Shown here: piece by piece, positions 30,906-39,123 of the stretch
Layout: each line of letters begins with the position of its first letter
How positions within the stretch are numbered: position 1 is the first letter of the stretch
Origin: Archangium gephyra
GTDB taxonomy: Bacteria; Myxococcota; Myxococcia; Myxococcales; Myxococcaceae
DNA: 64,000 bases
Assembly: GCF_001027285.1 (NCBI RefSeq)
Contig: NZ_CP011509.1
Location: 5,542,501-5,606,500 of the forward strand
Direction of reading: 5' to 3'
Translations under genes and position numbers: made by a program
Notes under the pieces: model-generated
What the model was told of the DNA's origin: nothing
Database searches by the model: none
The model's input: only the letters and a program-made list of their open reading frames with translations

Positions 30906-31817
30906 TTGCCGGTGGCGGGCGCCAGTCCAGCGCGGGCAGCGGGGTTGCTGCTGCTCGCGCTGCTCGCCACCACCGGCTGCGCGGTGGCGCCGGGCGTCAC
31001 CCGTCCCACCCCTGATTCCCCTGCCGCGCCGGTTCCCGAGTCGCCTCCCATGGAGCTCGGAGAGCTGCGCGAGCCCCACCCGGAGCCGGAGCTCGTCTCC
31101 GTCCGGCACACCGTGGCCCCGGGCGAGACGATGTACCGGATCTCCCGCACCTACGGCATCACCGTGGAGGAGCTGTCCGAGGCCAATGGCATCTCCGACC
31201 CGCGCACCCTCGTCGTGGGCCAGGAGCTGCTCATCCCCGGCTTCGAGAAGCCGGTGCGGGTGGCCACCGAGTCCTCTCCCACGCCGGAGCCCGAGAGGGA
31301 GCGGCCGGTGCCGGGCTCGAAGCCTCCCGCGTCCGGGAGCCCGGCCAGGCCGCCCGTCGTCATCACGGCGCCGTCACGTCCGACTCCCCGGCCCCCGGCC
31401 CCCGCGGCGCCTTCCCGCCCCGTGCCGGAGACGAAGGGACTGCTGGACTGGCCCTTGCGCGGGGTGCTGTACGCCCGCTTCGGGAAGAAGGGCCGCGAGC
31501 CGCATGATGGCATCGACCTGGCGGCGCCCGCGGGCACGCCGGTGAAGACCGCCCAGGAAGGCTCCGTGCTGTACGCGGGCGAGCAGCGCGGCTACGGGCT
31601 CATCGTCATCATCCAGCACTCGGAACACCTCATCACGCTCTACGCGCACAACCGCGATCTGCGCGTGCGCACCGGCCAGAAGGTGCGGCGCGGCCAGGTC
31701 ATCGCCACCGTGGGGGAGTCCGGCAAGACGAGCGGCCCGCAGCTGCACCTGGAGGTGCGTGTCGGCGGCAAGCCGGTGGATCCGCTCGACTATCTGGGTC
31801 CGCTGCCCTCGTCGTGA
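30906..31817 (+). CDS. NlpD-like lipoprotein: LysM plus degenerate LytM/M23 domain
   Basis: TTG 30906 follows GGGAGG by 9 nt and opens a lipoprotein signal with lipobox ATTGC; GTG 30912 is possible. Residues about 65-110 are a LysM peptidoglycan-binding repeat (PGETMYRISRTYGITVEEL). A Pro-rich linker leads to an M23 domain. The first metal motif is intact (HDGID), but the HxH motif reads QLHLEV, so one ligand is lost (CAG at 31741-31743). This suggests an amidase activator like NlpD/EnvC rather than an active endopeptidase. It should sit in the cell envelope at division sites. It overlaps closely with surE, so co-expression is likely. Confidence 0.88.
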   Translation: MPVAGASPARAAGLLLLALLATTGCAVAPGVTRPTPDSPAAPVPESPPMELGELREPHPEPELVSVRHTVAPGETMYRISRTYGITVEELSEANGISDPRTLVVGQELLIPGFEKPVRVATESSPTPEPERERPVPGSKPPASGSPARPPVVITAPSRPTPRPPAPAAPSRPVPETKGLLDWPLRGVLYARFGKKGREPHDGIDLAAPAGTPVKTAQEGSVLYAGEQRGYGLIVIIQHSEHLITLYAHNRDLRVRTGQKVRRGQVIATVGESGKTSGPQLHLEVRVGGKPVDPLDYLGPLPSS

Positions 31818-31874
31818 CGCTCGCTGGCGCTCCCGGTTGCCGGACGGGTGGACTCCCGTGGTAGGGGATCGCCC

Positions 31875-33308
31875 ATGAGCCTGCTCCACGCCGCGAAGAT
31901 CGCCCTCGGTTCCCTGGTCAAGGCGCCCCATCCGCCGGCCCCTTCGAGGTCCGCGCTGGCGCCCCTGCCTCCCACGCGGCAGGTGCTGCCATCCGGCTTC
32001 CTGCTGGGCGCCGCCACCGCGAGCCACCAGGTGGAGGGGGGCAACGACAACGACTGGTCCGAGTGGGAGAAGGGCTCGTACCCGGACGGCAAGCCCCACA
32101 TCAAGCACGGGGACGTGTCCGGGGCGGCGTGTGACTCGTGGAACCGCTTCGCCGGTGACGTGGCGCTGCTGCGCGAGCTGGGGGCCAATGCCTACCGGCT
32201 GTCCGTGGAGTGGAGCCGGCTCGAGCCCGAGGAGGGCACGTGGAACGAGGCGGCGGCGGACCGGTACCTGGAGTGGATGCGGATGCTGCGCGCCCAGGGC
32301 ATCCAGCCCATGGTGACGCTCAGCCACTTCACCCTGCCGCGCTGGGTGGCCGCCCAGGGCGGATGGGCCAACGAGAAGACGGTGGAGTGGATCGCCGCCT
32401 ATACCCGCCGGGTGGCCCGCAAGCTGGGCTCCGAGGTGGACCTGTGGTGCACCCTCAACGAGCCCAACGTGCTGATGACGTTCGGCTACATGAAGGGGGA
32501 GTGGCCGCCGGGCCTGAAGGACGGGAAGCTGGGGCTGCAGGTGCTGGCACGGCAGATCCGCGCCCACGCGCGCATGGCTCGGGAGCTGCGCGAGCACGAC
32601 ACGGTGGACGCGGATGGGGACGGCCACGCCACGCGGGTGGGCATCGCGCACCACGTGCGCATCTTCCAACCGGCCACGCGCTCGCCCATGGACCGGGTGA
32701 TGGCGGGCTTCACGGATCGCCTCTTCAACCAGCTGCTGGTGGACGTGCACCGCACGGGCCGCATCCAGATGTCCGTGCCGGGCATGGCGGACATGGACGA
32801 GGCGGTGCCGGACCTGAAGGGCTCGTACGACTACCTGGGGCTCAACTACTACTCGCGGGACATGGTGCGTGCGGACTTCAGCAGTCCCACGCTGTCTCGC
32901 CAGTACGTGGCCGAGGGACGGCCGGTGAACGACCTGGGCTGGGACGTCTACCCCGAGGGCCTCTATCAGGCCCTCAAGCGCTACGGGCGCGCGGGCCTTC
33001 CCATCTACATCACCGAGAACGGCATGGCGGACGGGAAGGGGGATCGCCGGCCCGGCTTCCTGCGCGAGCACTTCGAGGCGCTGGTGCGCGCGGCCCACGA
33101 GGGCGTGGACGTGCGCGGCTACTTCCACTGGTCCCTCCTGGACAACTTCGAGTGGGCGGAGGGCTACGAGCCGCGCTTCGGACTGTACCGGGTGGACTAC
33201 GGCAACCCGGACAGGCCGCGGGTGCCGACTGCGGCGGTGGCCACCTTCCAGGAGCTGGCGCGCGGCCTGGGACTGAGCCCCCAGGCGCGCACGGACGACG
33301 CGGCCTAG
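31875..33308 (+). CDS. Glycoside hydrolase family 1 beta-glucosidase-like enzyme
   Basis: A 477-residue GH1 enzyme. The acid/base Glu is in TLNEPN (about 193) and the nucleophile Glu in ITENG (about 379). The N-terminal FLLGAATASHQVEGGNDNDW and the C-terminal FHWSLLDNFEWAEGYEPRFGLY are family hallmarks. About 35 residues precede the barrel and may be a weak membrane or export segment (HAAKIALGSLV), but no clear signal peptidase site is seen. It probably cleaves beta-glucosides or beta-galactosides. An outer-membrane protein and a sugar-type MFS transporter are the next two genes, which suggests an uptake and cleavage set. Confidence 0.95.
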   Translation: MSLLHAAKIALGSLVKAPHPPAPSRSALAPLPPTRQVLPSGFLLGAATASHQVEGGNDNDWSEWEKGSYPDGKPHIKHGDVSGAACDSWNRFAGDVALLRELGANAYRLSVEWSRLEPEEGTWNEAAADRYLEWMRMLRAQGIQPMVTLSHFTLPRWVAAQGGWANEKTVEWIAAYTRRVARKLGSEVDLWCTLNEPNVLMTFGYMKGEWPPGLKDGKLGLQVLARQIRAHARMARELREHDTVDADGDGHATRVGIAHHVRIFQPATRSPMDRVMAGFTDRLFNQLLVDVHRTGRIQMSVPGMADMDEAVPDLKGSYDYLGLNYYSRDMVRADFSSPTLSRQYVAEGRPVNDLGWDVYPEGLYQALKRYGRAGLPIYITENGMADGKGDRRPGFLREHFEALVRAAHEGVDVRGYFHWSLLDNFEWAEGYEPRFGLYRVDYGNPDRPRVPTAAVATFQELARGLGLSPQARTDDAA

Positions 33309-34270
33309 AAGACGAAGTCCTGCTGGAAGGCGAAGCCCAGGCCCACGAAGGGGATGGCCTGGGACGTCTCCTGGCCGGCGCGGTAGCGGTGGCGCACGTG
33401 CCACGTCGCCGTGAGGAAGGCGGTGGGGTGGTTGAAGGAGGAGTAGCCTCCATCCTTGAAGGTGTAGGCGACGAGCGCGCCCAGCCGCATGTTGGCGTTG
33501 TTCGCGGCCTTCACGTCCTCGCCGGGCCGGAAGTTCTCCTCGTCGTAGAAGGGCAGGAGGTAGCGGAAGGTGGCGCCCAACGTCAGCGGGCCGGCGAAGT
33601 AGACGAGGTTGACCTCTTCCGTGAGCATCAAGCCGCGGCCGGGGAGCAGGGTGTCCGGGCCGGCGTCGTACCAGAGCGTGTCATCCCCCCGCAGGCGCAT
33701 GTTGAAGTAGTCGAGGGTGACGACGTTCTGGAGGGCGATGGGCCCGACCTGGGCCTGCAAGGTCGGCTGCAGCATGGCGTGCCAACCGAGCGTGCCGTAG
33801 GTCTGTTGGGAGGCGGTATTGGCGCGTTGCACCGCGTCGGAGTACTCGTCCAGCGGGGAGCGGAAGGACTGGAGCATGCCGGCGGTGCCGAAGAAACCGT
33901 AGGCATCCACCAGGGCCTTGAGGTTGAAGACGGCGATGGGCTGCCAATTCACCATGGGCCCCACCGCGGCGTAGCAGGGGTTGAGGCGCACCTGTCCGCC
34001 CAGTCCCAGGAAGGTGTCGCGCCAGAGGAGCTCCTCGCTCTGACCCAGACGCCGCGTGTCGCTGATGCGCACCTTGTACTCGGCCACCGTCGGATTGACG
34101 CCACCGCCGACGAAGTGGTCGAGGTTGAGACGCCGCGCGGGCATGCCGCTCAGTGGGGGCGCGGCGCGCGGAACCTCGGGGGTATCCCCGGTGGGCCCCT
34201 CGGCCAGCGAGTTGGAACCCAGGAGTAGCAGTCCGCACAGCAGGGTACGGGCAGAAGCGGAGGAAGGCAT
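33305..34270 (-). CDS. Probable outer-membrane beta-barrel protein of unknown function
   Basis: A 321-residue protein from ATG 34270 with GAAAGAGGG upstream. It has a signal peptide (LLCGLLLLGSNSLA) and then many short alternating hydrophobic strands with aromatic ends (for example VNLVYFAGPLTLGATFRYLLPFY), closing with GLGFAFQQDFVF. The terminal Phe is typical of outer-membrane barrel proteins recognised by BamA. No known family was recognised. Its stop overlaps the GH1 stop by 4 bp in the convergent direction. It is divergent from the MFS gene and may be a porin for the same sugar. Confidence 0.75.
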   Translation of the reverse strand: MPSSASARTLLCGLLLLGSNSLAEGPTGDTPEVPRAAPPLSGMPARRLNLDHFVGGGVNPTVAEYKVRISDTRRLGQSEELLWRDTFLGLGGQVRLNPCYAAVGPMVNWQPIAVFNLKALVDAYGFFGTAGMLQSFRSPLDEYSDAVQRANTASQQTYGTLGWHAMLQPTLQAQVGPIALQNVVTLDYFNMRLRGDDTLWYDAGPDTLLPGRGLMLTEEVNLVYFAGPLTLGATFRYLLPFYDEENFRPGEDVKAANNANMRLGALVAYTFKDGGYSSFNHPTAFLTATWHVRHRYRAGQETSQAIPFVGLGFAFQQDFVF

Positions 34271-34371
34271 GGGGCCCTCTTTCCTTCGTGGGGGGCTCCG
34301 GGGCATCGTGTGGACCGAAACGCGCCGGGGCCAGAATGGGGGCCCCATGCTACATCAGGAATGAGGCGACC

Positions 34372-35733
34372 TTGGAAGTCACGGCCGCGGTGCTACCCCA
34401 GGAGTCCAAACGGCTGGGCACGCTGGAGCAGCTCTATCTGACGTTCTTCTGGTTCTCCAGCAACGTGCACTGGGGGGCCATCCTCACCATCCTGGTGCAG
34501 TCCCAGGTGCTCGTCATGGTGGGGGACGAGTCCAAGGGGGCCGGGGTGGGGACGGCGATCGCCATCGGCTCCATCACCGGCATCCTCGTGCCGCCCCTGC
34601 TGGGCACCTGGAGTGATCGGGTGCGGCTGCGCATGGGACGGCGGCGGCCCTTCATGGTGGTGGGCACGGCGCTCAACCTGGTGGCGCTGGTGGGCATGGC
34701 CACCTTCCCCTTCCTCAAGACGGACAGTCTGTGGGGTTTCACCGGCGCGTACTGGTTGTACGTGGGGGCCTACCTCATGGCCAACTTCGCCAACAACGTC
34801 GCCACGGCGCCCTACACGGCCCTCATGCCGGACGTGGTGCCCCCGGAGCAGCGTGGCTCCGTGGCCGGGTGGTACGGGTTGATGACGCTGCTTGGCAATG
34901 GCGTGGGCATGGGCCTCGCCAGCTCCATGGTGAGCCAGCAGGCCTCCCTGGGTGAGTTCCAGGGGCAGATCTACCGCGTCTACCTGATCATCGGTTTCAT
35001 CCTGGTGGTGGGCGTGCTCATCACCGTGCTGGGCACGCGCGAGCAGCCGCTCACCACCCAGCCCAAGCCCTTTGAATGGGGCTCGTTCCTCAGCGGCTTC
35101 GTGGCGCCGTTCCGCTCGCTGGACTTCCGCTGGGTGTTCCTCACCCGGATGCTGATGTCGATGGGCGTGTTCAGCGTCCAGAGCTTCCTCATGTTCTACC
35201 TGCGGGACGTGGTGAAGGAGTTCTCGGTGTTCGGCCGCCCGCTGGCCACGACGCCGGAGCTGGCCGTGCTGGGCGTGTTGGGCCTGCTGCTCGTGTTGGC
35301 CCTGCCCAGCACGGTGATCGCCGGAAAGCTCTCGGACCGGTACGGGCGCAAGCGGGTGGTCTACGTCGCCGGAGGCATCCAGGCGGTGGTGGCCGCGGGC
35401 TTCATCTTCAACGACAACTACCTGGCGGCGCTGTTCATCGGCGCCCTGTTCGGCGTGGGCTACGGGGCCTACGAGAGCGTGAACTGGGCGCTGGCCACGG
35501 ACGTGCTGCCGGACGTGGACGACGCGGCGAAGGACATGGGCATCTGGCACATGGCGCTGACGGTGCCGCAGTTCCTGGCCACTCCCATCGCCGGGTGGCT
35601 GCTGGACACCTTCAATGCCTTCGGGAAGCCGGGCGGCCGGCCCACGCTGGGCTATACCGTCATCTTCTCCGTGGCCATCGTCTACTTCGCGCTGGGCACC
35701 GTGTTCGTGGCCCGGGTGAAGAAGGCCCGCTGA
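34372..35733 (+). CDS. MFS transporter, sugar (maltose/sucrose-like) type
   Basis: About 453 residues with 12 predicted membrane spans. TTG 34372 follows GAGGCG at good spacing; ATG 34336 in the same frame would add 12 residues and is the alternative. The loop 2-3 motif GTWSDRVRLRMGRRRPFM and the mirror motif GKLSDRYGRKRVVY mark the major facilitator superfamily. An Asn-Val-His-Trp segment in helix 1 (SSNVHWGAILTILVQSQV) fits the maltose/sucrose cation-symporter group. Placement next to a GH1 glucosidase and a possible porin supports a glycoside substrate. Confidence 0.88.
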   Translation: MEVTAAVLPQESKRLGTLEQLYLTFFWFSSNVHWGAILTILVQSQVLVMVGDESKGAGVGTAIAIGSITGILVPPLLGTWSDRVRLRMGRRRPFMVVGTALNLVALVGMATFPFLKTDSLWGFTGAYWLYVGAYLMANFANNVATAPYTALMPDVVPPEQRGSVAGWYGLMTLLGNGVGMGLASSMVSQQASLGEFQGQIYRVYLIIGFILVVGVLITVLGTREQPLTTQPKPFEWGSFLSGFVAPFRSLDFRWVFLTRMLMSMGVFSVQSFLMFYLRDVVKEFSVFGRPLATTPELAVLGVLGLLLVLALPSTVIAGKLSDRYGRKRVVYVAGGIQAVVAAGFIFNDNYLAALFIGALFGVGYGAYESVNWALATDVLPDVDDAAKDMGIWHMALTVPQFLATPIAGWLLDTFNAFGKPGGRPTLGYTVIFSVAIVYFALGTVFVARVKKAR

Positions 35734-35815
35734 ACCACCGGGCGGGCAGGGGGGCCCATGATGGGCCCTCTTCTCGCCGCCCCGGGAGGGCCGTCTGGTA
35801 CTAGAGTGGCGCCCC

Positions 35816-36841
35816 GTGAGTCGCCTTCCGCCACTCCTGCTCGTCCTCCTGCTCGGCACGGCCGCCGGTGCGCAGACGTCCTCCTCGGAACCGGAGGCCG
35901 CGGCGCCGGCCCCCGTCCTCACCGTCATCCTCCTCCCCCTGGAGAGCAACGCGGATGCCCGGGAGCAGGCTGCTGGCGTGACGTCGCTCCTCGTGAGCCG
36001 GCTCGCCGAGTCTTCCCGCCTCGCGGTGTCCACCGCGTCGGATCAGGAGGCCATCCGCCTCGCGGGCGTCTGCGCCGCGGGCCCGTGTCCCGAGGCCGCT
36101 CCCGGCACTCCCGGCTCCAGCAAGGCGCGCTACATCATCACCGGCCGGCTCGACGGCTTCGGCTCCCGCTACCTCCTCACCACCAGCCTCGTGGACGCGG
36201 AGAGTGGACGCGCCCTGGGCCGGCCTCGCGTCGAGGTGGCCGCGCGGGAGGCCCTGCCTCGCGCCGCCGTGTCGGTCGCGGATCAACTGCTCTCCACGCT
36301 CATCCCAGAGCCCACGGAGCGCGCGATCGCGAAGGCCCCCACCGTCACGAAGGTTCCCGGTGTGGGCTCGTTCCTTGTCGGCCTGCGGTTCAACAACAGC
36401 CTCATCTCCAACCTCTCCACGTTCAACCCCGGTGGCGACGTGGAGATCGGCTTCCAGTTCCATCCCGAGTGGGTCGTCTTCGGGCAGGTGGGCCTCACGT
36501 ACGTGACGGCCCAGGAGGTGGGACGCAAGGGCGGCCTCAACGTCCTGCCCAGCGTGCTCGGCCTGCGCCACTACCACAACGTCGAGCGTGCCTTCCGCCC
36601 GTACTGGGGACTGGGCCTCGGCGTGCAGCTGTCCTTCGGCGAGTTCGGCATCTTCCGGCAGACCGGCCCGCTGCCCACCGTCATGGGCTTCTTCGGCTGC
36701 GAGTACCTCATCGCCGGCCATCTCGGTCTCCAGCTCGAGGCCTCCACCAACCTTGCCCAGGCCACGCTCGGCCTCTCCGATGGGGGACTGGGCAGTGGCC
36801 TCAACCTCGAACTCAACGCCGGCCTCGCCTGGCACTTCTGA
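35816..36841 (+). CDS. Exported protein: TolB-N-like domain plus outer-membrane barrel-like domain
   Basis: A 341-residue protein from GTG 35816. A signal peptide (LLLVLLLGTAAGA) leads to a domain (about 35-165) with VLTVILLPLESNADAREQAAGVT and ARYIITGRLDGFGSRYLLT. It resembles the N-terminal domain that computes combined state in TolB and CsgG-like proteins. The C-terminal half is Gly- and aromatic-rich with beta-hairpin spacing and ends in AWHF, as in outer-membrane barrels. Function unknown. GTG lies 8 nt after TAGAGT and has no Shine-Dalgarno. The TPR lipoprotein gene follows after 18 bp. Confidence 0.75.
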   Translation: MSRLPPLLLVLLLGTAAGAQTSSSEPEAAAPAPVLTVILLPLESNADAREQAAGVTSLLVSRLAESSRLAVSTASDQEAIRLAGVCAAGPCPEAAPGTPGSSKARYIITGRLDGFGSRYLLTTSLVDAESGRALGRPRVEVAAREALPRAAVSVADQLLSTLIPEPTERAIAKAPTVTKVPGVGSFLVGLRFNNSLISNLSTFNPGGDVEIGFQFHPEWVVFGQVGLTYVTAQEVGRKGGLNVLPSVLGLRHYHNVERAFRPYWGLGLGVQLSFGEFGIFRQTGPLPTVMGFFGCEYLIAGHLGLQLEASTNLAQATLGLSDGGLGSGLNLELNAGLAWHF

Positions 36842-36859
36842 GCCCGGAGCTCCCCCCGC

Positions 36860-37996
36860 ATGCACCCGCGCTGGCGTGTCCTGTCCCTGCTTGCCCTCCT
36901 CGCCGCTGGTTGCGAGGACCGTCCCTCGCCGCCCTCTCCCAAGGAGCAGGCCGAGGGCTACTACGTGAAGGGCACCACCGAGTACCTCCAGGGCAAGTTC
37001 GATGAGGCCCTGACCTCCTTCAACACCATGAAGGAGCTGTCCCCGGACGATCCCCGCCTGCCCGCGGCCATCGGCGAGGTCTACCTGTCCATGGGCCGCC
37101 TCAACGAGGCCTCCACCCAGTTCGAGCTCGCCCTCAAGCGGGACTCCAAGCGCTCCACCAATTGGAGCCGGCTCGGCTTCATCCAGGCCCAGCTCGGCAA
37201 GACGGACGCGGCCCAGAGCTCCCTGCGCAAGGCGCTCGCCCTGCACCCCAAGGACTTCAACGCCCTCGAGCAACTGGCGGAGCTCCACGTCAAGGCGGGT
37301 GAGAAGGACGCCGCCGTGAAGCACTTCCTCCTCGCCGCCGAGGCGAGCCCCGATGCCAGCAAGACGCCCCTCGTGTTGCGTGCCGTGGACGTGCTCACGG
37401 CGGACGGGCGCCACGCCGAGGCCCTCCTGCTCCTGGGCGAGTGGACGGGGAAGGGGGTGCGGACTCCCGAGCTGCTCACCGCGCTCGGCGACGAGCAGGT
37501 GCGGGCCGGCGAGCTGCTCCACGCCGCGGCCTCCTACCGGGATGCAGCCACCGCGTCTCCCAAGGATCCCACGTTGTGGGAGCTCGTCGGGGAGATCTAC
37601 TCGAAGCTGGGGAAGCCAGAGGAGGCGCTCGCGGCCTACCGCGAGTCCCTGCGCGTGAAGGATCGCGCCATCGTCCACGTGGCCATGGCGCGCCTCCACC
37701 TGGGCCGCGATGACCGCAAGGCCGCCGAGGAGGAGCTGGGGAAAGCCCTCGAGACCGTCTCCGGCTCGGACGTCCATGAGCTCACCGAGCTGGCGGCACT
37801 GCTCTCCACCTTCGACCGCAAGCCGGATGCCTTGCGCATCCTCTCCAGCCTGAGCGCCGAGCCGGACCACGCCAAGGACCTGGACCTCCAGCTGCGCACC
37901 GCCACCCTGGCCCAGGAGCTGAAGGACGAGGCCACCGTGCGTACGGTGTGTGAACGGATCGCCAGCAGTGGCGTGAAGCTCAAGAAGTGCCCCTGA
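36860..37996 (+). CDS. TPR-repeat lipoprotein
   Basis: A 378-residue protein with lipobox LLAAGC (Cys about 18) and about eight TPR units, for example YYVKGTTEYLQGKFDEALTS and WELVGEIYSKLGKPEEALAA. It has no enzymatic domain and ends soon after the last repeat. TPR lipoproteins act as periplasmic assembly or scaffold factors; the partner may be the barrel-like protein encoded 18 bp upstream. The palindrome array begins 40 bp after its stop. Confidence 0.88.
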   Translation: MHPRWRVLSLLALLAAGCEDRPSPPSPKEQAEGYYVKGTTEYLQGKFDEALTSFNTMKELSPDDPRLPAAIGEVYLSMGRLNEASTQFELALKRDSKRSTNWSRLGFIQAQLGKTDAAQSSLRKALALHPKDFNALEQLAELHVKAGEKDAAVKHFLLAAEASPDASKTPLVLRAVDVLTADGRHAEALLLLGEWTGKGVRTPELLTALGDEQVRAGELLHAAASYRDAATASPKDPTLWELVGEIYSKLGKPEEALAAYRESLRVKDRAIVHVAMARLHLGRDDRKAAEEELGKALETVSGSDVHELTELAALLSTFDRKPDALRILSSLSAEPDHAKDLDLQLRTATLAQELKDEATVRTVCERIASSGVKLKKCP

Positions 37997-38036
37997 GCAA
38001 CGCTCTGAGTGGAAAAGTGCGCCACAGCCATCTGAC

Positions 38037-38278
38037 GCATTCCACTGGTCACCGGTGACCAGTGAAATGAGGTGGGCGCATTCCACTGGTCACCGGTGAC
38101 GAGTGGAACGAGGCGGGTGCATTCCACTGGTCACCGGTGACGAGTGAAACGAGGCGGGTGCATTCCACTGGTCACCGGTGACGAGTGAAACGCAACAGGC
38201 CCATTCCACTTGTCGCCGACGACAAGTGAAACGGGCCTGGAGCAATCCACTTCTACGCACGTAGAAGTGAAACGGGGG
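38037..38278. repeat. Array of six 22-bp palindromes at exact 41-bp period
   Basis: The palindromes lie at 38043-38064, 38084-38105, 38125-38146, 38166-38187, 38207-38228 and 38248-38269; every start is 41 bp after the last. All begin CACT and end AGTG and are preceded by TCC. Number 1 is perfect (left arm CACTGGTCACC). Numbers 2-4 share that left arm with one mismatch. Number 5 has left arm CACTTGTCGCC and number 6 CACTTCTACGC, each with matching changes in the right arm. The 19-bp spacers are similar, most reading AAACGAGGCGGGTGCATTC or a close variant. The array fills the gap between the convergent TPR gene and lexA. It is not coding, since 41 is not a multiple of three. Confidence 0.9.
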
Positions 38279-38941
38279 CTAGTTCTTTCCGCCCGGCAGC
38301 TTGCGGTACACGCCGACCACCTGGCCGAGGATCATCGTCGAGCGGAAGTCCGCCTTGCTCACGTAGATGGGCTGCATGGTGGCATTGGCCGGCTGGAAGC
38401 GGATGCGCTCGCCCTCCGGGTAGTAGCGCTTCACCGTGGCCTCGTCCTCGATGAGCGCCACCACGATGTCCCCGGGCTGCGCCTGCGGCGTCTTGCGCAC
38501 GAAGAGGTAGTCCCCGTCGAAGATGCCGTCCTCGATCATCGAGTTGCCCTTGACGCGGAGCGCGAACACTTCGCGTCCCTGACCGCCCAGCAGGAAGCTG
38601 TCGATCCGGACCGAGTCCTCCACGTTCTCCTGGGCCAGCAGGGGAGCGCCGGCCGCTACCTTGCCGAGCAGGGGGATCTCGATGAGCCCCGACTCCTTCT
38701 TCACTCCCAGGCCGAGCAGCAGCCGCGCCCGCTTGGTGGGCACCAGCGACCGGCTCTGCTGCTCGCCCCGGTTGAGGTACCCCTTGCGCTCGAGCGCCTT
38801 GAGGTGATCGTTCACCCCATTGGTCGAGCGGATGTCCATCTCCTCGCCAATCTCGCGGATGGTCGGCGGGAAGCCCCGCGACTCCGTCTCCTTGACGATG
38901 AAGGCCAGGATTTCCCGCTGGCGTTCAGTCAGCTCTTCCAT
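38279..38941 (-). CDS. lexA: LexA repressor
   Basis: A 220-residue SOS repressor from ATG 38941. The N-terminal winged helix-turn-helix has [17 protein letters not shown]. The autocleavage site is Ala97-Gly98 in KVAAGAP. The catalytic Ser134 lies in KGNSMIEDG and Lys171 in [10 protein letters not shown]. RecA-stimulated cleavage should release the DNA-damage regulon. An upstream in-frame extension to 39052 has no support. Its own SOS box overlaps its -10 region. The stop codon directly abuts the last unit of the palindrome array. Confidence 0.97.
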   Translation of the reverse strand: MEELTERQREILAFIVKETESRGFPPTIREIGEEMDIRSTNGVNDHLKALERKGYLNRGEQQSRSLVPTKRARLLLGLGVKKESGLIEIPLLGKVAAGAPLLAQENVEDSVRIDSFLLGGQGREVFALRVKGNSMIEDGIFDGDYLFVRKTPQAQPGDIVVALIEDEATVKRYYPEGERIRFQPANATMQPIYVSKADFRSTMILGQVVGVYRKLPGGKN

Positions 38942-39004
38942 GCCTCGCTCCCTCGTCTGGTGGGCAACCCACCGGCGCAACAAACTTTCAGTACCGTCAT
39001 GCTC

Positions 39005-39036
39005 CCTGAACATACGTATAGAGTCAATTCGTTCAA
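39005..39036 (-). promoter_or_regulatory. lexA promoter with SOS box
   Basis: On the minus strand TTGAAC (39036-39031) and TATGTT (39014-39009) are 16 bp apart. CTATACGTATGTTCAGG (39021-39005) overlaps the -10 box. It fits the Myxococcus LexA site as I remember it (CTRHAMRYBYGTTCAGS) at 16 of 17 positions. This predicts autoregulation. The divergent kinase gene shares the region. Confidence 0.75.
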
Positions 39037-39123
39037 GGCTGAGCACGGACAATCCGTGTGGGTCCGCCGGTTCCGAACAGGCCCTGGGGTCGTCCCCCTT
39101 CTACGCGTAGACTTCCAGACACC

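Noticed and set aside
38037..38278. CRISPR array
   Set aside because: The constant and variable parts are reversed compared with CRISPR. The cores are 22-bp palindromes, not unique spacers, several are identical, and no cas gene is present.
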